DNA of 64,000 bases from Sthenelais limicola (taxonomy: Eukaryota > Annelida > Polychaeta > Phyllodocida > Sigalionidae), in contig OW804097.1 of NCBI GenBank assembly GCA_942159475.1, forward strand, positions 59,106,986 through 59,170,985, given 5' to 3'. A program made the translations under genes and the position numbers. This document shows, one piece after another, positions 33,495 to 45,905 of the stretch (position 1 is its first letter; each line of letters opens with the position of its first letter). Under the pieces are notes generated by a model. That model was not told the DNA's origin. It did not search any database and saw only the letters and a program-made list of their open reading frames with translations.

Positions 33495-33665
33495 ATAGTA
33501 AACAACTAGTAAACACTGCAGATGAGTGTTTAGTAGTCGGCTAGTACTAGGTAGATATTACTAGTAAATACTGCATTGGCAGTGTTTACTAGTAAATGAT
33601 GCTAGTCACTGCCAATGCAGTGACTAGTAGTTGTTGAAGATGCACTGACTTCTAGTCGTTGCAAA
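33495..33665 (+). repeat. Nested palindromes built on ACTAGTAAACACTGC
   Basis: The word ACTAGTAAA and its complement TTTACTAGT, and CACTGCCAATGCAGTG-like segments, recur several times in both directions. ATTACTAGTAAATACTGC pairs with GCAGTGTTTACTAGTAAAT. Confidence 0.7.
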
Positions 33666-33699
33666 TGTCATCTCAGTACTGCCACCGACCCATAATTAA

Positions 33700-33978
33700 A
33701 GCTGCACTCTAAGTGACCATTGGTGTGCATTGGTCAATAACTAAACTTTTCGTTCTGTTCTTTTCCAACCCATCTAAAATTTATTTGACCAAGATTTCGG
33801 AAGATTTTGTTCAGTTCTTTTTGCGATAGAGCTTCTAAAACGTCTCCATGTGTATTTGGAGGACCCGCCCGAATCTTTTCATACAAAGAGTTCACTGATT
33901 ATCGTAGCGGCGGCTATTTTAGCTCGGCTAATTTGGCTTAAAGTTCATGTACAAACATATATAACAGCTGACAGCTTT
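33700..33978 (+). mobile_element. Family B element, right end truncated
   Basis: From TTAAAGCTGCACTCTAAG through TTTTGTTCAGTTCTTTTTGC, GGAGGACCCGCCCGAATC and ACTGATTATCGTAGCGG; the terminal AGCTTTAA end is not clear. Confidence 0.65.
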
Positions 33979-34647
33979 AAGACCAGTTTGTCTGAGTGCC
34001 AATAAGGACATAAGATAGGAAAGGATACTCCATAAAGCGACCACCTCACTATACAAGCACAAATCGCTCAATCGCACTGGTGGTCGCCTATACAGGCTTT
34101 ACTGTACTGATAATGTTGAGTCAGAGTAAGTTATTACGTTACAGCCTGAATAATGTATTTGAATGAGTTCACTCCCCTGAATGAGTTCAATGTCCTGTAT
34201 ATATCATATTACCATGTAATAGCTGTAGAAATTGCAATTAACGGGGTACTGAAGCCCTTTTTGGAGGGCGAGACGTGTTGAGGGCTTTTAGAGAAATAAC
34301 AGACTAATGTATTTAACACGCGTTCATGATTTATAAGTATAAGATACATCTCTAGGTTTAACAGATAGAAATACAATAGATTATTATTCAGCAGTCTAGT
34401 TGGTACATCTAGATCACAATATTATAACTTTTTTTTCAATATTATATCTTAGCTAAGATTTCTCATAGAGAACTTTGCACTTGAAAAATGAAATACAAAA
34501 AAGAAGCATACATCTGATACATCTTTTTATTTTACTCGATCTTAAGTCAACTTGGAACCTGACTTCATTTATCATCCAACCTGCATCACTAACTCTAATT
34601 AAATTATCTCTTGTTTTTTTTTAAAATTTAGATTAATTAGAACTTAC

Positions 34648-34704
34648 CTCTCTATAGTTGCGTGGTCCCGCTTCTCTAAACGTTGGTTTACACTTAAAAT
34701 TAAT
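34648..34704 (-). CDS. DGKZ/DGKI: DGK exon: end of C1a and inter-C1 linker
   Basis: The 57-nt exon encodes INFKCKPTFREAGPRNYRE, phase 0 on both sides, between AATTCCAG and GAG|GTAAGT. It matches INFRCKPSFRESGSRNVRE at the end of C1a in vertebrate type IV DGKs. The Cys of FKC is the last C1a zinc ligand. Confidence 0.95.
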
Positions 34705-34839
34705 CTGGAATTAAAAAAGATATTTAACGTAAGTTCATTCGCAAATCTTCTATTGTATTCATGATTCGAAGTAACTTTGTTTGTTCAATAATAAAGAAGA
34801 CAATCAGAGTTATTATATCTGTAAAATCATATATATATA

Positions 34840-35055
34840 TGGGTATCAGAAAATGTAGTAGTTCTACACATTTAGTAAATTCTGCTTAGGTTAGGCTGAA
34901 TATGATAAATAATATGTATATCTGAATATATATAATTTGGTATTGCCTTGATTAAAAAATTCTCTTTAGTTATGTTGAATGATATTTTGAACATTATTTT
35001 TGTCTTAAATTTGGTCTCCTTGGAAGGATTGGTGAAGGCGAATTGAACGTTTTCT
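34840..35055 (-). mobile_element. Family A MITE
   Basis: TGGGTATCAGAAAATGTAG to GAAGGCGAATTGAACGTTTT. Its outer right end is lost. The next copy, in the opposite orientation, starts 60 bp later. Confidence 0.7.
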
Positions 35056-35114
35056 ATGTAACTTTCTAAACATCGTAATGATAGTATATCATAGTATAAA
35101 AGTATATAGGACTA

Positions 35115-35306
35115 TTTCGCCTTCACCAATCCTCTCAAATAATCAAAATTTAAGAAAGAATTAGGTTTACAACACAGTACAACATAACTGTTTAAATCAA
35201 TACAATACCAAATACACTCAGATATATCTAGTATTCACCATTTTCCAGCCTAATTTAGCCTAATGTATGTGAAGAGCAGCCGAATGTACATTTTCTGACG
35301 CCCTGA
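35115..35306 (+). mobile_element. Family A MITE
   Basis: Starts inside the left end (TTTCGCCTTCACCAATCCTC) and ends CGAATGTACATTTTCTGACG then CCCTGACA. Confidence 0.7.
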
Positions 35307-35641
35307 CATAATATATGTACATGTATATAGAATTATTTAACCAGCATCGCAGCAAAGGCAGAGATAAATAAGAAAAAAGACCGAACAGTAACACTCTAGA
35401 CCTTATCGACGTCTCATTGCTATCCCAGCTCGGCGATATGTTATATAAATAATGATTAGCATTTGTATCACACATAGTCTTTGGTTCAGACGACAATGTT
35501 TATGGCGGGAAAAGAATGATGACATTTGTGTAATGATGTCTACGAAAGATGTAACACGGATATTATTCCATTAGGGACTGACAAGAAGAAGCAGAGTGGT
35601 TCCGTCCTTGGCATTATAGGAACATGAAAACACCTATCATA

Positions 35642-35910
35642 GAGGATTTGCATAGCCACCATTTTGATTGCTGATTCGCATGGAGTTATGGGAGTTGTAT
35701 GTTAGTGCAAAAGCTATAGAAAACATGTTGTGCTAACCAATGATCTCATGTTAATAGCCATGTGTTTCACATGATACCATAAAACAAAACTTCATCTTTT
35801 CCATCATGCATTTATTAACACGGGCTATGATATTGGTCAAAAGATGCTAGCTCGATACAAATGTTGCTAAATATTTGTTTGTCAGACCTTAACTGAATCT
35901 AGCCCAACAT
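35642..35910 (-). mobile_element. Family C element, one end decayed
   Basis: From GAGGATTTGCATAGCCACC through GATTCGCATGGAGTTATGGG and CCATCATGCATTTATTAACA to TAGCCCAACATGTACTG. Confidence 0.7.
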
Positions 35911-36398
35911 GTACTGTAAGAGCCGATGTCCACTGGTCAGACTAAAGACTGGCTGAGTCTCTTGGGCACCCAAGACTGGTCAGATGCTATGTGTGTCCAC
36001 TGGCTGGACACGTTTTATTTTTATTTTTTTCATTGAGACTGGTTTTGGTGGTACATGATATTCTCACAGGGCTCAAGTGAAAAGACAATTTAAATGTTTC
36101 GTTTCTAGTTCAAAAGCGTATAATAAAGTACTTAAATCTGATACATATTTAATATTTAACCATTTAGCTTATCGGTCACAACAAGCAGTAATTTACCGAC
36201 ATTAGTTATACTAGACGTAATCCGTTCACCCCCTAAGGGCCATATCAAACACCCCAAATTTGTTTTCACCATAACATCACAAAGAATAAAATATAATACA
36301 AGTATGAGTGATAAAAACAAGGCTAATCTGACAATTTAGTTTTTTTCCAAGGATCATTTCATTTCATTACATTACCATTTAGTTTTCGAAACAATACA

Positions 36399-36755
36399 TT
36401 AATTAATCCAGTCATTATTTGCTCCCAGAAAACTTTTTAAGGTCTTCCAGTCACCATTTCTTAGTCTACTATGTAGTTTATTCCATAATAAGGAACCTAA
36501 ATAGTAAGGCGATTTCTTAATTTTTTCACTGGTGGGTTTCCATACTGTCAAAACCGTACCATCTTGCAGCCTCGTCTCTTTATTAGTTTTTCTTTTTTCT
36601 TCTAGGGTATCCCTTTTCACAGATATTATTCTTAGTAGTGAGATTTTGATTCTTTTTTCAAGTTTATCTATCCTGCACAATTGACTTAATTCGTCAATGT
36701 TACGATTGTCATGTAGGCTATATAAATCAAACGAACAGCTCTGTTCAATATACAC
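36399..36755 (-). pseudogene. LINE reverse transcriptase C-terminal remnant
   Basis: An open 118-codon frame with the look of the extreme C-terminus of non-LTR retrotransposon pol: YSLHDNRNIDELSQLCRIDK, a KTNKETRLQDGTVLTV segment, and KKSPYYLGSLLWNKLHSRL followed by LKSFLG. The pattern TRLQDG...VLTV...KSP.YLGSLLWN.L is common in invertebrate LINEs (CR1/L2-like groups). No RT catalytic box is present, so this is a 5'-truncated copy. Exact clade unassigned. Confidence 0.7.
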
Positions 36756-38501
36756 TGCAATTTAAGCCTAATACTATACCGTGTGATAGATTCATAAAGC
36801 AATTAGAAGTGAGTTTGTGACTCTCTTAAAGGGAAACACTGGACTGCGTATAATGTGTTTTCAGACGTTGGGAAAAACTATAATATGATATTCTGTACAT
36901 TGTATAATGTAATTCACTCATTCATAAGTCAATTAGGAGTAAATGTTTGTGTTAAAACTGGCTATTATCCGGAATGCTGACTGCTTCCAGATTCCCAGAG
37001 TCCTATGTGAGAGTGACGTCAGCGAAGCACAGCAAACTTCCGTCAGTCTGTAGCTAGTGCTATTGAATACAGGCTGCTGTACTGTAGGCTACTATTTTGG
37101 TGCTCTCAAATCACTTCTTTTCAACATTGCCTGACTGTGAGGCTCATGGATATTACACTAGAACTAATGAGGAATGAAAAGACCCTATGGATCTCTTCTA
37201 TTACATTTTCAATGGAAGGATAAAGGAGGGTGCAAAGAATAAACTTCCTCCTCCTCATTCCTGATCACTACCAACTTATTGTTGACTAGTCAGGTTGACA
37301 GCATTGCATGCATTACTATGGAAAGCTATTTATATACATTATTCAGTGGTCGAAAAAAGGAATAAAAATCATGGATGCCAGTCTTCCATGAATTAATGAA
37401 TATCCATCATTTCCATTCTTCCAAAATTATTCAGAAACACCATATCATTTAAAGATTATCTTCGCCATTAAACACCATATTGCCTTTACTATATTACACA
37501 ACAAATTATTTCTATTTTTAGGTAATTTCATTATTATCTCTTTTTCGCCATGTAATTTAAACTGTTTTAAATACTTTTGAGCATTGAAATTAGTACTAGA
37601 TTATTAGGATTTTTAATAGGATTGGTGATTCTAGGTTATCTGTAAAAACAATATGTGAAAAATTACGAAATGAGAATGTTCCATGAAAAATATATTAAAA
37701 TATTAACAGAAAGTATGCAAAACTATATATGGCAAGATAGAACCTGAACAGTTCTATGCAATAGAAGTGTTTTTGATAACATATAACAAAGTAGTAACCA
37801 CTCTCAGCATCAAGTGTAAAAGAGGGGGGGGGGGGGGTGATCCCATTTTGTGAGAATGGGTCATATATATGTTTACAGAAATAATATAAAGAAAATAGAA
37901 AGAGGTCTATGTAATATTACCTCACAGGTATATGTTTGTTTATTCGAGAGGATCAGTCATATGTTTATACATGGCTTTCCATACATGCCCTAGAGTGGGC
38001 ACTGTTTACTGTAAAATTAAGTAGACCGTGACCACAGACTGACCAGCAGATCGGTAGTTAGCCAGCCCGTTTTACTGTAATACATCTAGCAATATGGAAG
38101 CACTCAGAGCTAGCTTTGGGGAGAGCGGGATAGAATTTACTTGATTGATTCTGGCAATATCATTTCACAGAAATGCCTAATATAATGAAAGGTACCAGTT
38201 ATTTACCATGCTTGAGCTATATGACCAGCAATTGTTCCAACCCAGTGTTTTACTTTAAGACTGGAAAAATGGCTTAATGGACATAGGGTCTTACAGACAT
38301 GCACAGTAGCACATGCAAAAGCCCCTATAGGAAGTTCTTATTCTCAGCACAGTCGCTCTTTGATCAATATTTAATCAATGGCGGTGTCAACGGTTTTAAG
38401 GCAGACTAGTCCGCGCCATCCCCGATTAATGAACAATAATGAACAATACACGCAAACACTCTCCTCTATAGCTGAAGAATTGAAGGGAACAATCAAAGTC
38501 A

Positions 38502-38765
38502 TCTGCTCAATAGGGGATTTGCATGTGCTATACTGTGAATGTCTGTTACAGTACATGCAAGGGATAGATTCAGTTCAATTTGAGATACAAATATTTAGCA
38601 ACAATTTTATAAAAAATTCCAAGAATATTTTCACCAATATCATAGCTTGTAAATTACCTATGGAAACCAAATGCATGATGGGAAAGAAGGAGGCTTGTGT
38701 TATGAACTATGGTATTTACATGAGATCAAGATTCAAGATGGCGGACATGCAAATCAGCATGGAAT
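38502..38765 (+). mobile_element. Family C element
   Basis: CAATAGGGGATTTGCATG through GCATGATGGGAAAGAAGG and GATCAAGATTCAAGATGG to GACATGCAAATCAGC. It explains most of the 157-codon open frame that crosses this region. Confidence 0.75.
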
Positions 38766-39189
38766 ATTTATTGGTGCTTCAATGTCAATATCCAAGTGTT
38801 ATGCATGTTTCCATACAACAGGACTTCATCTGTAATAGACATGCGCAGTGATATATATGCACATTCCCTATTAGTCAATCTTTCAATCTATACAGGTGAT
38901 GGTTTTGGATTCATGTTTTTATATTTTGCGATATGTATTAATTCCTATATGTGCGGAATTTATTATCAATACTTCTATAACTCACTTTCTATCAATTTCT
39001 TTTATAATTTTTTCTGTCCCTCAACAGTGCACTAGACAATAAGATCAATATGTATACACTTATATTCAATAATATGATGAATAGAATATATTCATGAGGT
39101 TAATGGCCATTTTCTACAGGTTATTCATAGAACTTAAAAATTAGGAACAAAATAAAATATTTTCTATTAGATTGGTTCAAAGCTGCTCC

Positions 39190-39425
39190 ATGTTTTATAA
39201 ACATGTGAAGAACTTTATGAATGAGCAGACCACTTTATAAATATATGGACAACTTTATGAATGGAAAGACCACTTTAAGAATGGGCAGAATACTTTATGA
39301 ATGGACACAAAGCTTTATGAATGAATGGATCAATTCATGAATGAATGGATCACTTTATGACACCATGTGCCACTTTATAAATACATGGGGCAGTTTATGA
39401 ATACATGGACCAAGTAATGAACTCC
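39190..39425 (+). repeat. Degenerate tandem repeat (ACTTTATGAATGG)
   Basis: About ten loosely spaced units of ACTTTATRAATRNATGGA separated by roughly 24 bp. Confidence 0.75.
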
Positions 39426-40335
39426 CTGATGACTCGCCCAAGTGGAATATTTATTCCATGTCATGTAACGCCCGTGACTGAACGGAAACAGACGCCAACA
39501 TTATCTGTGAATGATGTCTAATTTTGTTTCATTTTATATGCTGATGAATCGTTTTATAGACCAATTTCCTGGCCAAGCCACCGCCACACTAATGGAATGA
39601 ATTGAAAGGCAATGGTGAGATTTTTAAATCTATCGCTCCATTGAAGGTGTTGTAAAGAGGTTGTAAGGAGGGAGTTTGTTTGCCAGGAAGAAGGTGCTTT
39701 TGACATGGTAATTTCAAATTAGTGACTTGTCAAACAAAACTCTAATCCAGCTTCAGCGAAATAGGAGTTGATTGCGAGAAAATCAGGCAAAGTAAAAACC
39801 ACCCGCGCTCCATGATTAAGGGTAATCGTGATTACTACAATTATTCAGTGACTGTGTATTCATTGGGGAAGCAAGTTTCAATACCAGAAATTTGAAGTTA
39901 TAACAGAAACATGGAGTTTATTTGTAAAATGATCTGTCATGTTAAACAGTTTCATATACTGATGAGATTTAGAATTTGTAATAACTTTCTTACTTTTTAT
40001 TTTTTTAATGTACACACTGTAAGAATTGGACTACTCTCCAGGTTCTTCGACTTTTGAGCAACAAATAAGACATTATCATTATTATTTCTGGACTTAGTTG
40101 GTACAATAAATCAATAAACTGCCTCGAGGCTGGCAGAAGACCTAAAGTCAGACGATAGTAGCAATGGTATTTGTAATACAGCTCATCTCGACTGATATAG
40201 CTTTTGCAATTTAATATCAACTATAGTAGTTAGACAAATAATAGTGAGACACTTTTTGTGGTTTTCCTAAGGCCCATGTCTACTGAGACGTTTATATCTA
40301 GATGGGTATGTCAGACAATACATAGAGGGTAGTCA

Positions 40336-40996
40336 GGAGATACATGAAAGAGAGGGAAGTCAGGCCAGTGGAGATACATGAAAGAGAGGGTAGTCAGGCT
40401 AGTGGAGATACATGAAAGAGAGGGCAGTCAGGGCAGTGCAGATGCATGAAAGAGAGGGCAGTCAGGGCAGTGCAGATGCATGAAAGAGAGGGCAGTCAGG
40501 CCAGTGCAGATGCATGAAAGAGAGGGAAGCCAGGCCAGTGCAGATGTATGAAAGAGAGGGCAGTCAGGCCAGTGCAAATGCATGAAACAGAGGGTAGTCA
40601 GGTCAGTGCAGATGCATGAAACAAAGGGCAGTCAGGCCAGTGGAGGTGCATGAAACAAAGGGCAGTCAAGCCAGTGCAGGTGCATGAAACAGAGGGCAGT
40701 CAGGTCAGGTCAGTGCAGATGCATGAAACAGAGGGTAGTCAGGCCAGTGCAGGTGCATGAAACATAGGGCAGTCAGGCCAGTGCAGATGCATGAAACAGA
40801 GGGCAGTCAGACCAATGTAGATGCATGAAACAGGGCAATCAGGCCAGTGCAGATGTATGAAACAGGGCAGTCAAGCCAGTGCAGGTGCATGTAACAGAGG
40901 GCAGTCAGACCAGTACAGATGCATTAAACAGAGGGCAGTCAGGTCAGTGCAGATGTATGAAACAGAGGACAGTCAGGCCAGCAGAGATGCATGAAA
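40336..40996 (+). repeat. 34-bp minisatellite, about 19 units
   Basis: Units of the form GATGCATGAAACAGAGGGCA then GTCAGGCCAGTGCA. Early units carry GATACATGAAAGAGAGG, later ones ATGAAACAGAGG, so the array has changed in steps. There are no spacers. Confidence 0.93.
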
Positions 40997-41004
40997 CACA
41001 GCTT

Positions 41005-41213
41005 GTCTAAATGTTCTATAATAACCAAATACATGATAGGAAAGATAAAGGCTTGTTTTATGGAAACATGTAAAACACATGGGTTATTTACATGAAATCA
41101 TCTTTAAAATTATTACGCTGAATGTCATGGCTTCTATAGCTTATACACAGACAAACAACTCCTATAATTCCATGCGAATCAAGATTCAAAATGGCGGAGG
41201 CAAATCCCCTATT
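41005..41213 (+). mobile_element. Family C element, left end missing
   Basis: Interior from about AACCAAATACATGATAGG to CGAATCAAGATTCAAAATGG and GAGGCAAATCCCCTATTG. It ends about 190 bp before the CAAC C1a exon. Confidence 0.7.
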
Positions 41214-41403
41214 GTTGGTGTTTTCATGTTCCTATAAGGACGAAATCATTTCGCTTCTTCTTGCCTGGCCTAATGGAGGACATGTTAATCCCCTATTGGC
41301 AAGCCGTCTTTCTGTGTTTGTCAACCGACTGCTTCCCGTGAGAAAATCGGCACAGTAAACACAGTGCTTACTACAGAAGCGCCTTAGAAACTGTAGAACT
41401 TAC

Positions 41404-41478
41404 CCCTTCAAGTTGGATCATACAGCCGGTGTGAACGACAACTTTGCATGCAGCACACTTTTTCCTTGGACCACTTTT
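41404..41478 (-). CDS. DGKZ/DGKI: DGK exon: middle of C1a
   Basis: The 75-nt exon encodes 25 residues in phase 0 on both sides, between CATTACAG and GGG|GTAAGT. It contains [14 protein letters not shown], the central CxxC and HxxC zinc ligands of C1a, closely matching RKCAACKIVVHTPC of vertebrates. The residues before it (KSGPR) are shorter than in vertebrates, so the loop joining the exon at 48.0 kb is reduced. Confidence 0.95.
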
Positions 41479-41847
41479 CTGTAATGGAAAGGAAGGGAAC
41501 AGTTATAAATACTTCAGCGTAGACCTTTCTCTTGTTGTATATTGTTAGAGACCAATACAATATTTAAATAGGTATATAATGTAGAAAAGACGCATCATGC
41601 ATCAGGGATGCTATTCTCACGCGTTGCCTTATGGTATTTAAAGAAACACTCCTACAAACAACCAAAATATCATTACTTCAAAATAGCTGAGTATTCAGTG
41701 CTTGCTGTAGATTTGTTGTACATTCCCCTCATTAAATTGGCCCAGCTCCAACACATTGAGAAGTAACTATAACCATATCAGATTCTTGTCAAATTTGGTA
41801 TATTCGGAAGGGAAACCTTGAAGTTTTAATACTAAATGTGATGTGTT

Positions 41848-42174
41848 ACAGAAAAATGAGTCATAAGACGCAAAAAATTATATTTTTCAAAATGTTTTTT
41901 CACAAGAACTGGTCACAGGAATGTTTTGATTATTTTGTTTTTATTGGGGTACTGATAATCGTATCAGTATATCAGTATCAGTAATAAATCTCAGGACTGT
42001 ATAATATCTTATGTGTCTCTGCGTCTCAAAGGTATGTACTATTATACTAAGATATGAAAGTACTTATTAGAAATGCTAAACGTTAACATCGTTGGAATCA
42101 GCCCAATACCATCTTTTAAAATGTAATCTATTTTATGCGACTTAAGATTTATTTTCCTATGGTGCATCTCAAAT
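41848..42174 (+). repeat. Family G element, full length
   Basis: GATGTGTTACAGAAAAATGA at the left pairs with the right end TTATTTTCCTATGGTGCATC; AAGACGCAAAA pairs with TTATGCGACTTAAG. Confidence 0.7.
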
Positions 42175-43793
42175 GGCAAGGTTTTGAATGAATATCAATT
42201 TAAGATAAAGCATACCAGTACTAAATAAAGAAGGCATTATAAGTACGTGGTAGGTTTTGAGTTTATCCTGAACACATGTAATGATACTCTGAACGGTAAG
42301 ACACAAGGCTTTGCTAGAGCCCAGTAGTAAACGGAGTTGGAAAGGAAATGAGAAATTAGAATTGCTGATAGGTATTATCACCAGCTATTATCTCACAGCT
42401 CGATCTGATTTCTTTACACTTTGATAATGAGTTCATTCCCTTCCGGACAAGGCTGGCCTATCACTTCATCCCATCCACCCAATCCGTACCCATCCCTTAC
42501 TTCCAATCACCCATTCACTCGATGACTGCATACATGACAATGTCTGCCCTGTTAGGATATTTTTGTATTGTCTGATGATTGCTGTATCCTTTCATTGTTA
42601 CTTTTTTAAAATTTGAGTTATTTAAAGATAGGAGGATTGTTATCATTGTAGCTTCTAGTTTAACTGCACAACAGACACTTCTGACTGCGTATTCCGCTAT
42701 ATAATGTAATTGGTTGCTGTAAGGGTGAAGGTAGAAGAACTGCTTAAGTAGATGTTAATTGTACCATTTTACATAGTGCTGAAATATGACCACTAATCAA
42801 ACAATTAAAATCATATATCATTGTACAATGAAATGTTCTGCACCAAGTAAAACACCTATGAGGAAATAGCCTATTCAAAAAGATCCCCCACGTCCTGTAT
42901 GTTTAGTAACTCTGATATTATATGATACTCTATAACTATGTATGTCTATTTTTATATATTTATTTATCTTTACTTTATATTATATACCTTGTGTAGTTAG
43001 CCTTATTTTCATGGTTATGGCCAGATAAACTGGATCCTATCCAGAGGCCTCCTCTGTTATAACTTGGTTTAGAACTTGAATATATATTTTGGATATCTGA
43101 GATCTATTGTGAAGGGAGAAATAAGCAGAGACCGGAGAATAGAGATCCCGGGATCCGACTGACATATTTTTGTAATGTAAAACTTTGGCAAAATAAAGTA
43201 TTATTCAATTTAATTCAATTCTTTCTGTCCCAAGTAAAATAACCATGAGGAAATAACCCATTCAAAAAGTTCCCCCACTTTTTTTCAGCAACTGCTACCG
43301 AAAAAAGAAGCAATGTTTCGCAGCCATTTCGCATCCACCTCTCTCAATTTGATTGTATTATCACTCAATTCTTGGTTATGCACTTTAGTGGTTACCACCT
43401 GTTCCCATCGTGACACAGCACAGCCCCGCCTTCAAGTCTATTTCAATCCTAGACCCGAGGAAAAAGCCAAAGACAATTCTAGGAATCTATTAATAGCTGT
43501 GTGATAAAAAGTCTTCACAGGCTGAGCAGAAACATCCACAGAGACATGAAAGAATCGTGATCAAGAGGAGATAATCTTCACTGATAAAAGTTCTATGTAT
43601 CGGGGCAGGGCCAAGCGTATACATGTATAAAATATGATCCAGCAAAGGAACGTGCACTTTATGCTATCGTAGGGGACTTTGACTGTATAACAAAACTATT
43701 TATTCATAACAATCTGCACCAAGCAAACGTACACGTATGCTGCTGGGAATTATATTTATCCATAACATTCTAGACCGAAGGTACATGTGAGTC

Positions 43794-44347
43794 TAATCGT
43801 CAGATAATGTATAACTCGACTTAATCAATCCTCTCAAATAACCCAGATTTTGAGATGAAAATAAGGTTCATAATACAGTTTAATGTATTAGACTGATTCT
43901 TTGAAACAACCGAAAACCAAATATATACTCAGATATACCCGAAATTGAATCATTTTTAGGGTCATTTAGAAGAATTTACTAAATGTGTTGAACTGCCAAT
44001 AGGGGATTTGCATGTTTCACTGCGCATGTCTATTAAAGTGCATGATGGGATGGATTCAGTTCACATCTGACCTACAAATATTTAGCAACATTTTTATCGA
44101 AGAATGCAAGGAACCTTTCCCCAATGCCATATCTTGGGCAAATGATCTAAAAAGAAAAAAAATGCATGATGGTATAGATGAAGTCTTATTTTATGGAAAG
44201 ATGCAAAGCACATGACTATTCACATGAGATAGGCAACTTCTCTATTTCTAATTTGGTCGACTTCAGTGCATTCAAAGGCTCACAAATTGTCTATGAGTTG
44301 GCCGCTATGCAAATCCCCTGTTGTACATCTTCTGATCACCTCGCCCA
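43794..44347 (+). mobile_element. Family A MITE containing a nested family C element
   Basis: Family A runs from 43794 to about 43999 (ending GTTGAACTGCCAAT), then resumes at about 44322 with TTGTACATCTTCTGATCACC and TCGCCCA. The DNA between is family C, inserted in the right terminal repeat. Confidence 0.75.
43999..44322 (+). mobile_element. Family C element nested in family A
   Basis: AATAGGGGATTTGCATGTTTC and CACTGCGCATGTC at the left, ATGCAAATCCCCTGTTG at the right. Interior has GCATGATGGGATGGATTCAG. Confidence 0.8.
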
Positions 44348-44962
44348 TGTGGGTAAGGTCGCCAAAAAATATACAATTTGTCTTCATCAATCCTCTCAAT
44401 AACCCGAATTTAAGACAAAGAAGAGATTCAAAATACAGTTCAACATAATTGAACAGATTCTTGAATCAGATGTACGTAGTATTTATCCTGTCTAATCTAG
44501 CCATATAAATATATATTGAAACTTTATTTTTCGTTTTACTTTCATAAGGTCTACATGGAGTATGGCCCTCTTGTCTCTGTCGGGGACAGATATTCCGACA
44601 GGACTCTCTACTTTTAATATAATATCAATAATACATATTTTGAATCTTGATTCACATGGAATTATGGGAGTTATGGTACAGTGTAAAATACATAGAAAAC
44701 ATGTTCTGCACGGGATTGTTATCAGTGCTTAAATGTTTCCATGACACAAGTACCCATCTTTCCCATGATGCATTTGGTTTCCATAAATCATTTATACGGG
44801 CTATTATATATGGGAAAACATTCTTGCAATTGTCAATAAAAATGTTGCTAAATATTTGTATGTCAGATTTGAACTCAATCTATTCCAACATGCATTGCAA
44901 TAGACATGCACAGTGAGACATGCAAATCCCCTATTGTACAACTTCTTCTGATACCCTCACCC
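44348..44962 (+). mobile_element. Second family A MITE broken by family C
   Basis: Left part 44348-44512 (GGGTAAGGTCGCCAAAAAAT onward). Its right end, TTGTACAACTTCTTCTGATA then CCCTCACCC, follows directly after a family C element at about 44638-44930. It abuts the previous family A copy. Confidence 0.65.
44638..44930 (-). mobile_element. Family C element
   Basis: Reverse orientation to the 44.0 kb copy: TTGAATCTTGATTCACATGG at the left, ACATGCAAATCCCCTATTG at the right, with TTTCCCATGATGCATTTGG inside. Confidence 0.75.
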
Positions 44963-45145
44963 TGGTGTATACTCAGCCGTATTCACCCCACACTCCCCAT
45001 CTCCCAATAGCTAATGTGAGGCTGATGGAAGACGAGGATATCGTCCACAAATAAACACTGACAGGGCTCTCTGTTTAATACACCCCGGACTGATAGCACT
45101 GAGTGATATGTATTCTTTATCACCATACCCACTCACAGCTCACAA

Positions 45146-45690
45146 ACGGGAGGGCCAGGTCTTCAGAAATGTACAATTGACCTTCACCAATCCTCCCAAA
45201 TTTAAGACAAATGTGAGGTTCAAAATGCAGATCAACATAACTGAACAGGTATTTTGATTCAACCCAATACCATTACCAAATATACTCAGATAATATTATA
45301 CCTAGTATTTTCAGCTCAAAACTGCATTCTCAGCTATTAGGCGCCTACATCAAAACAAATCGTGCCAAATTCCCTCATATTATGACTTATAGGACTGAAT
45401 TTATCAATATTCTACTGCTGTTATATATTTATACGAGAATCTGAAGCCAAATCAGCCGAGTAACAACGGCCGACGGTGAGCGATAATGAGTTAAGTCTTG
45501 GCAGGAAAGGATTTGGGCGGGTCCTCCAAATACAAATGATAAGGTTTTAGAAGCCCTGTCGCAAAAGCAACTGGACAAAACTTTGTTCAGTTCTTGACAA
45601 ATGCTAACTAAGAGTGCAGCTTTAATTTAGCAGGAGTTAATAGATGTGTAGAGCTGCAGATTGTACATTTTCTGATGACCTCACCCATAT
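45146..45690 (+). mobile_element. Family A MITE containing a nested family B element
   Basis: Family A begins GGTCTTCAGAAATGTACAAT, stops at about 45307 (CCTAGTATTTTCAG), and resumes at about 45634 (GGAGTTAATAGATGTGTAGA) to TGTACATTTTCTGATGACCT. A family B element lies between. Confidence 0.8.
45308..45633 (-). mobile_element. Family B element nested in family A
   Basis: CTCAAAACTGCATTCTCAGC at the left and AACTAAGAGTGCAGCTTTAA at the right. Interior GGTGAGCGATAATGAG and TTTGGGCGGGTCCTCC as in other copies. Confidence 0.8.
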
Positions 45691-45905
45691 ATATACGAAG
45701 TGTATAGAGGCAGCACTCAGCGCAAATGGCCATCAAGGCCTGAGTGAACCCGATGGAGATGTATCGTCCGTTTATCTTTGGATAGAGAATAATTACAGAA
45801 TACTTCCACAAATTCTCTCTCCTCTTGTGTGCTCGTTTTTTGGAGGTAAACAATAGCAACGTCCCTCTGTTCAGTTGAATTAATCCGACATGAGATACAA
45901 TATAG

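Larger units (their letters stand above)
33031..34647 (-). other. DGK intron between C1a and C1b
   Basis: 1.6 kb holding a deleted family A element, a palindrome-rich stretch and a family B element. The remainder (33990-34640) shows nothing recognisable. Confidence 0.65.
34705..41403 (-). other. DGK intron in C1a, 6.7 kb
   Basis: Contains an inverted pair of family A elements, three family C elements, a LINE remnant, two tandem arrays and a G14 run (37824-37837). The stretches 36780-37800 and 39420-40320 show nothing I can assign. Confidence 0.65.

Noticed and set aside
38378..38851. 157-codon plus-strand frame
   Set aside because: It crosses a family C inverted-repeat element; frames in other C copies are broken, so no protein is conserved.
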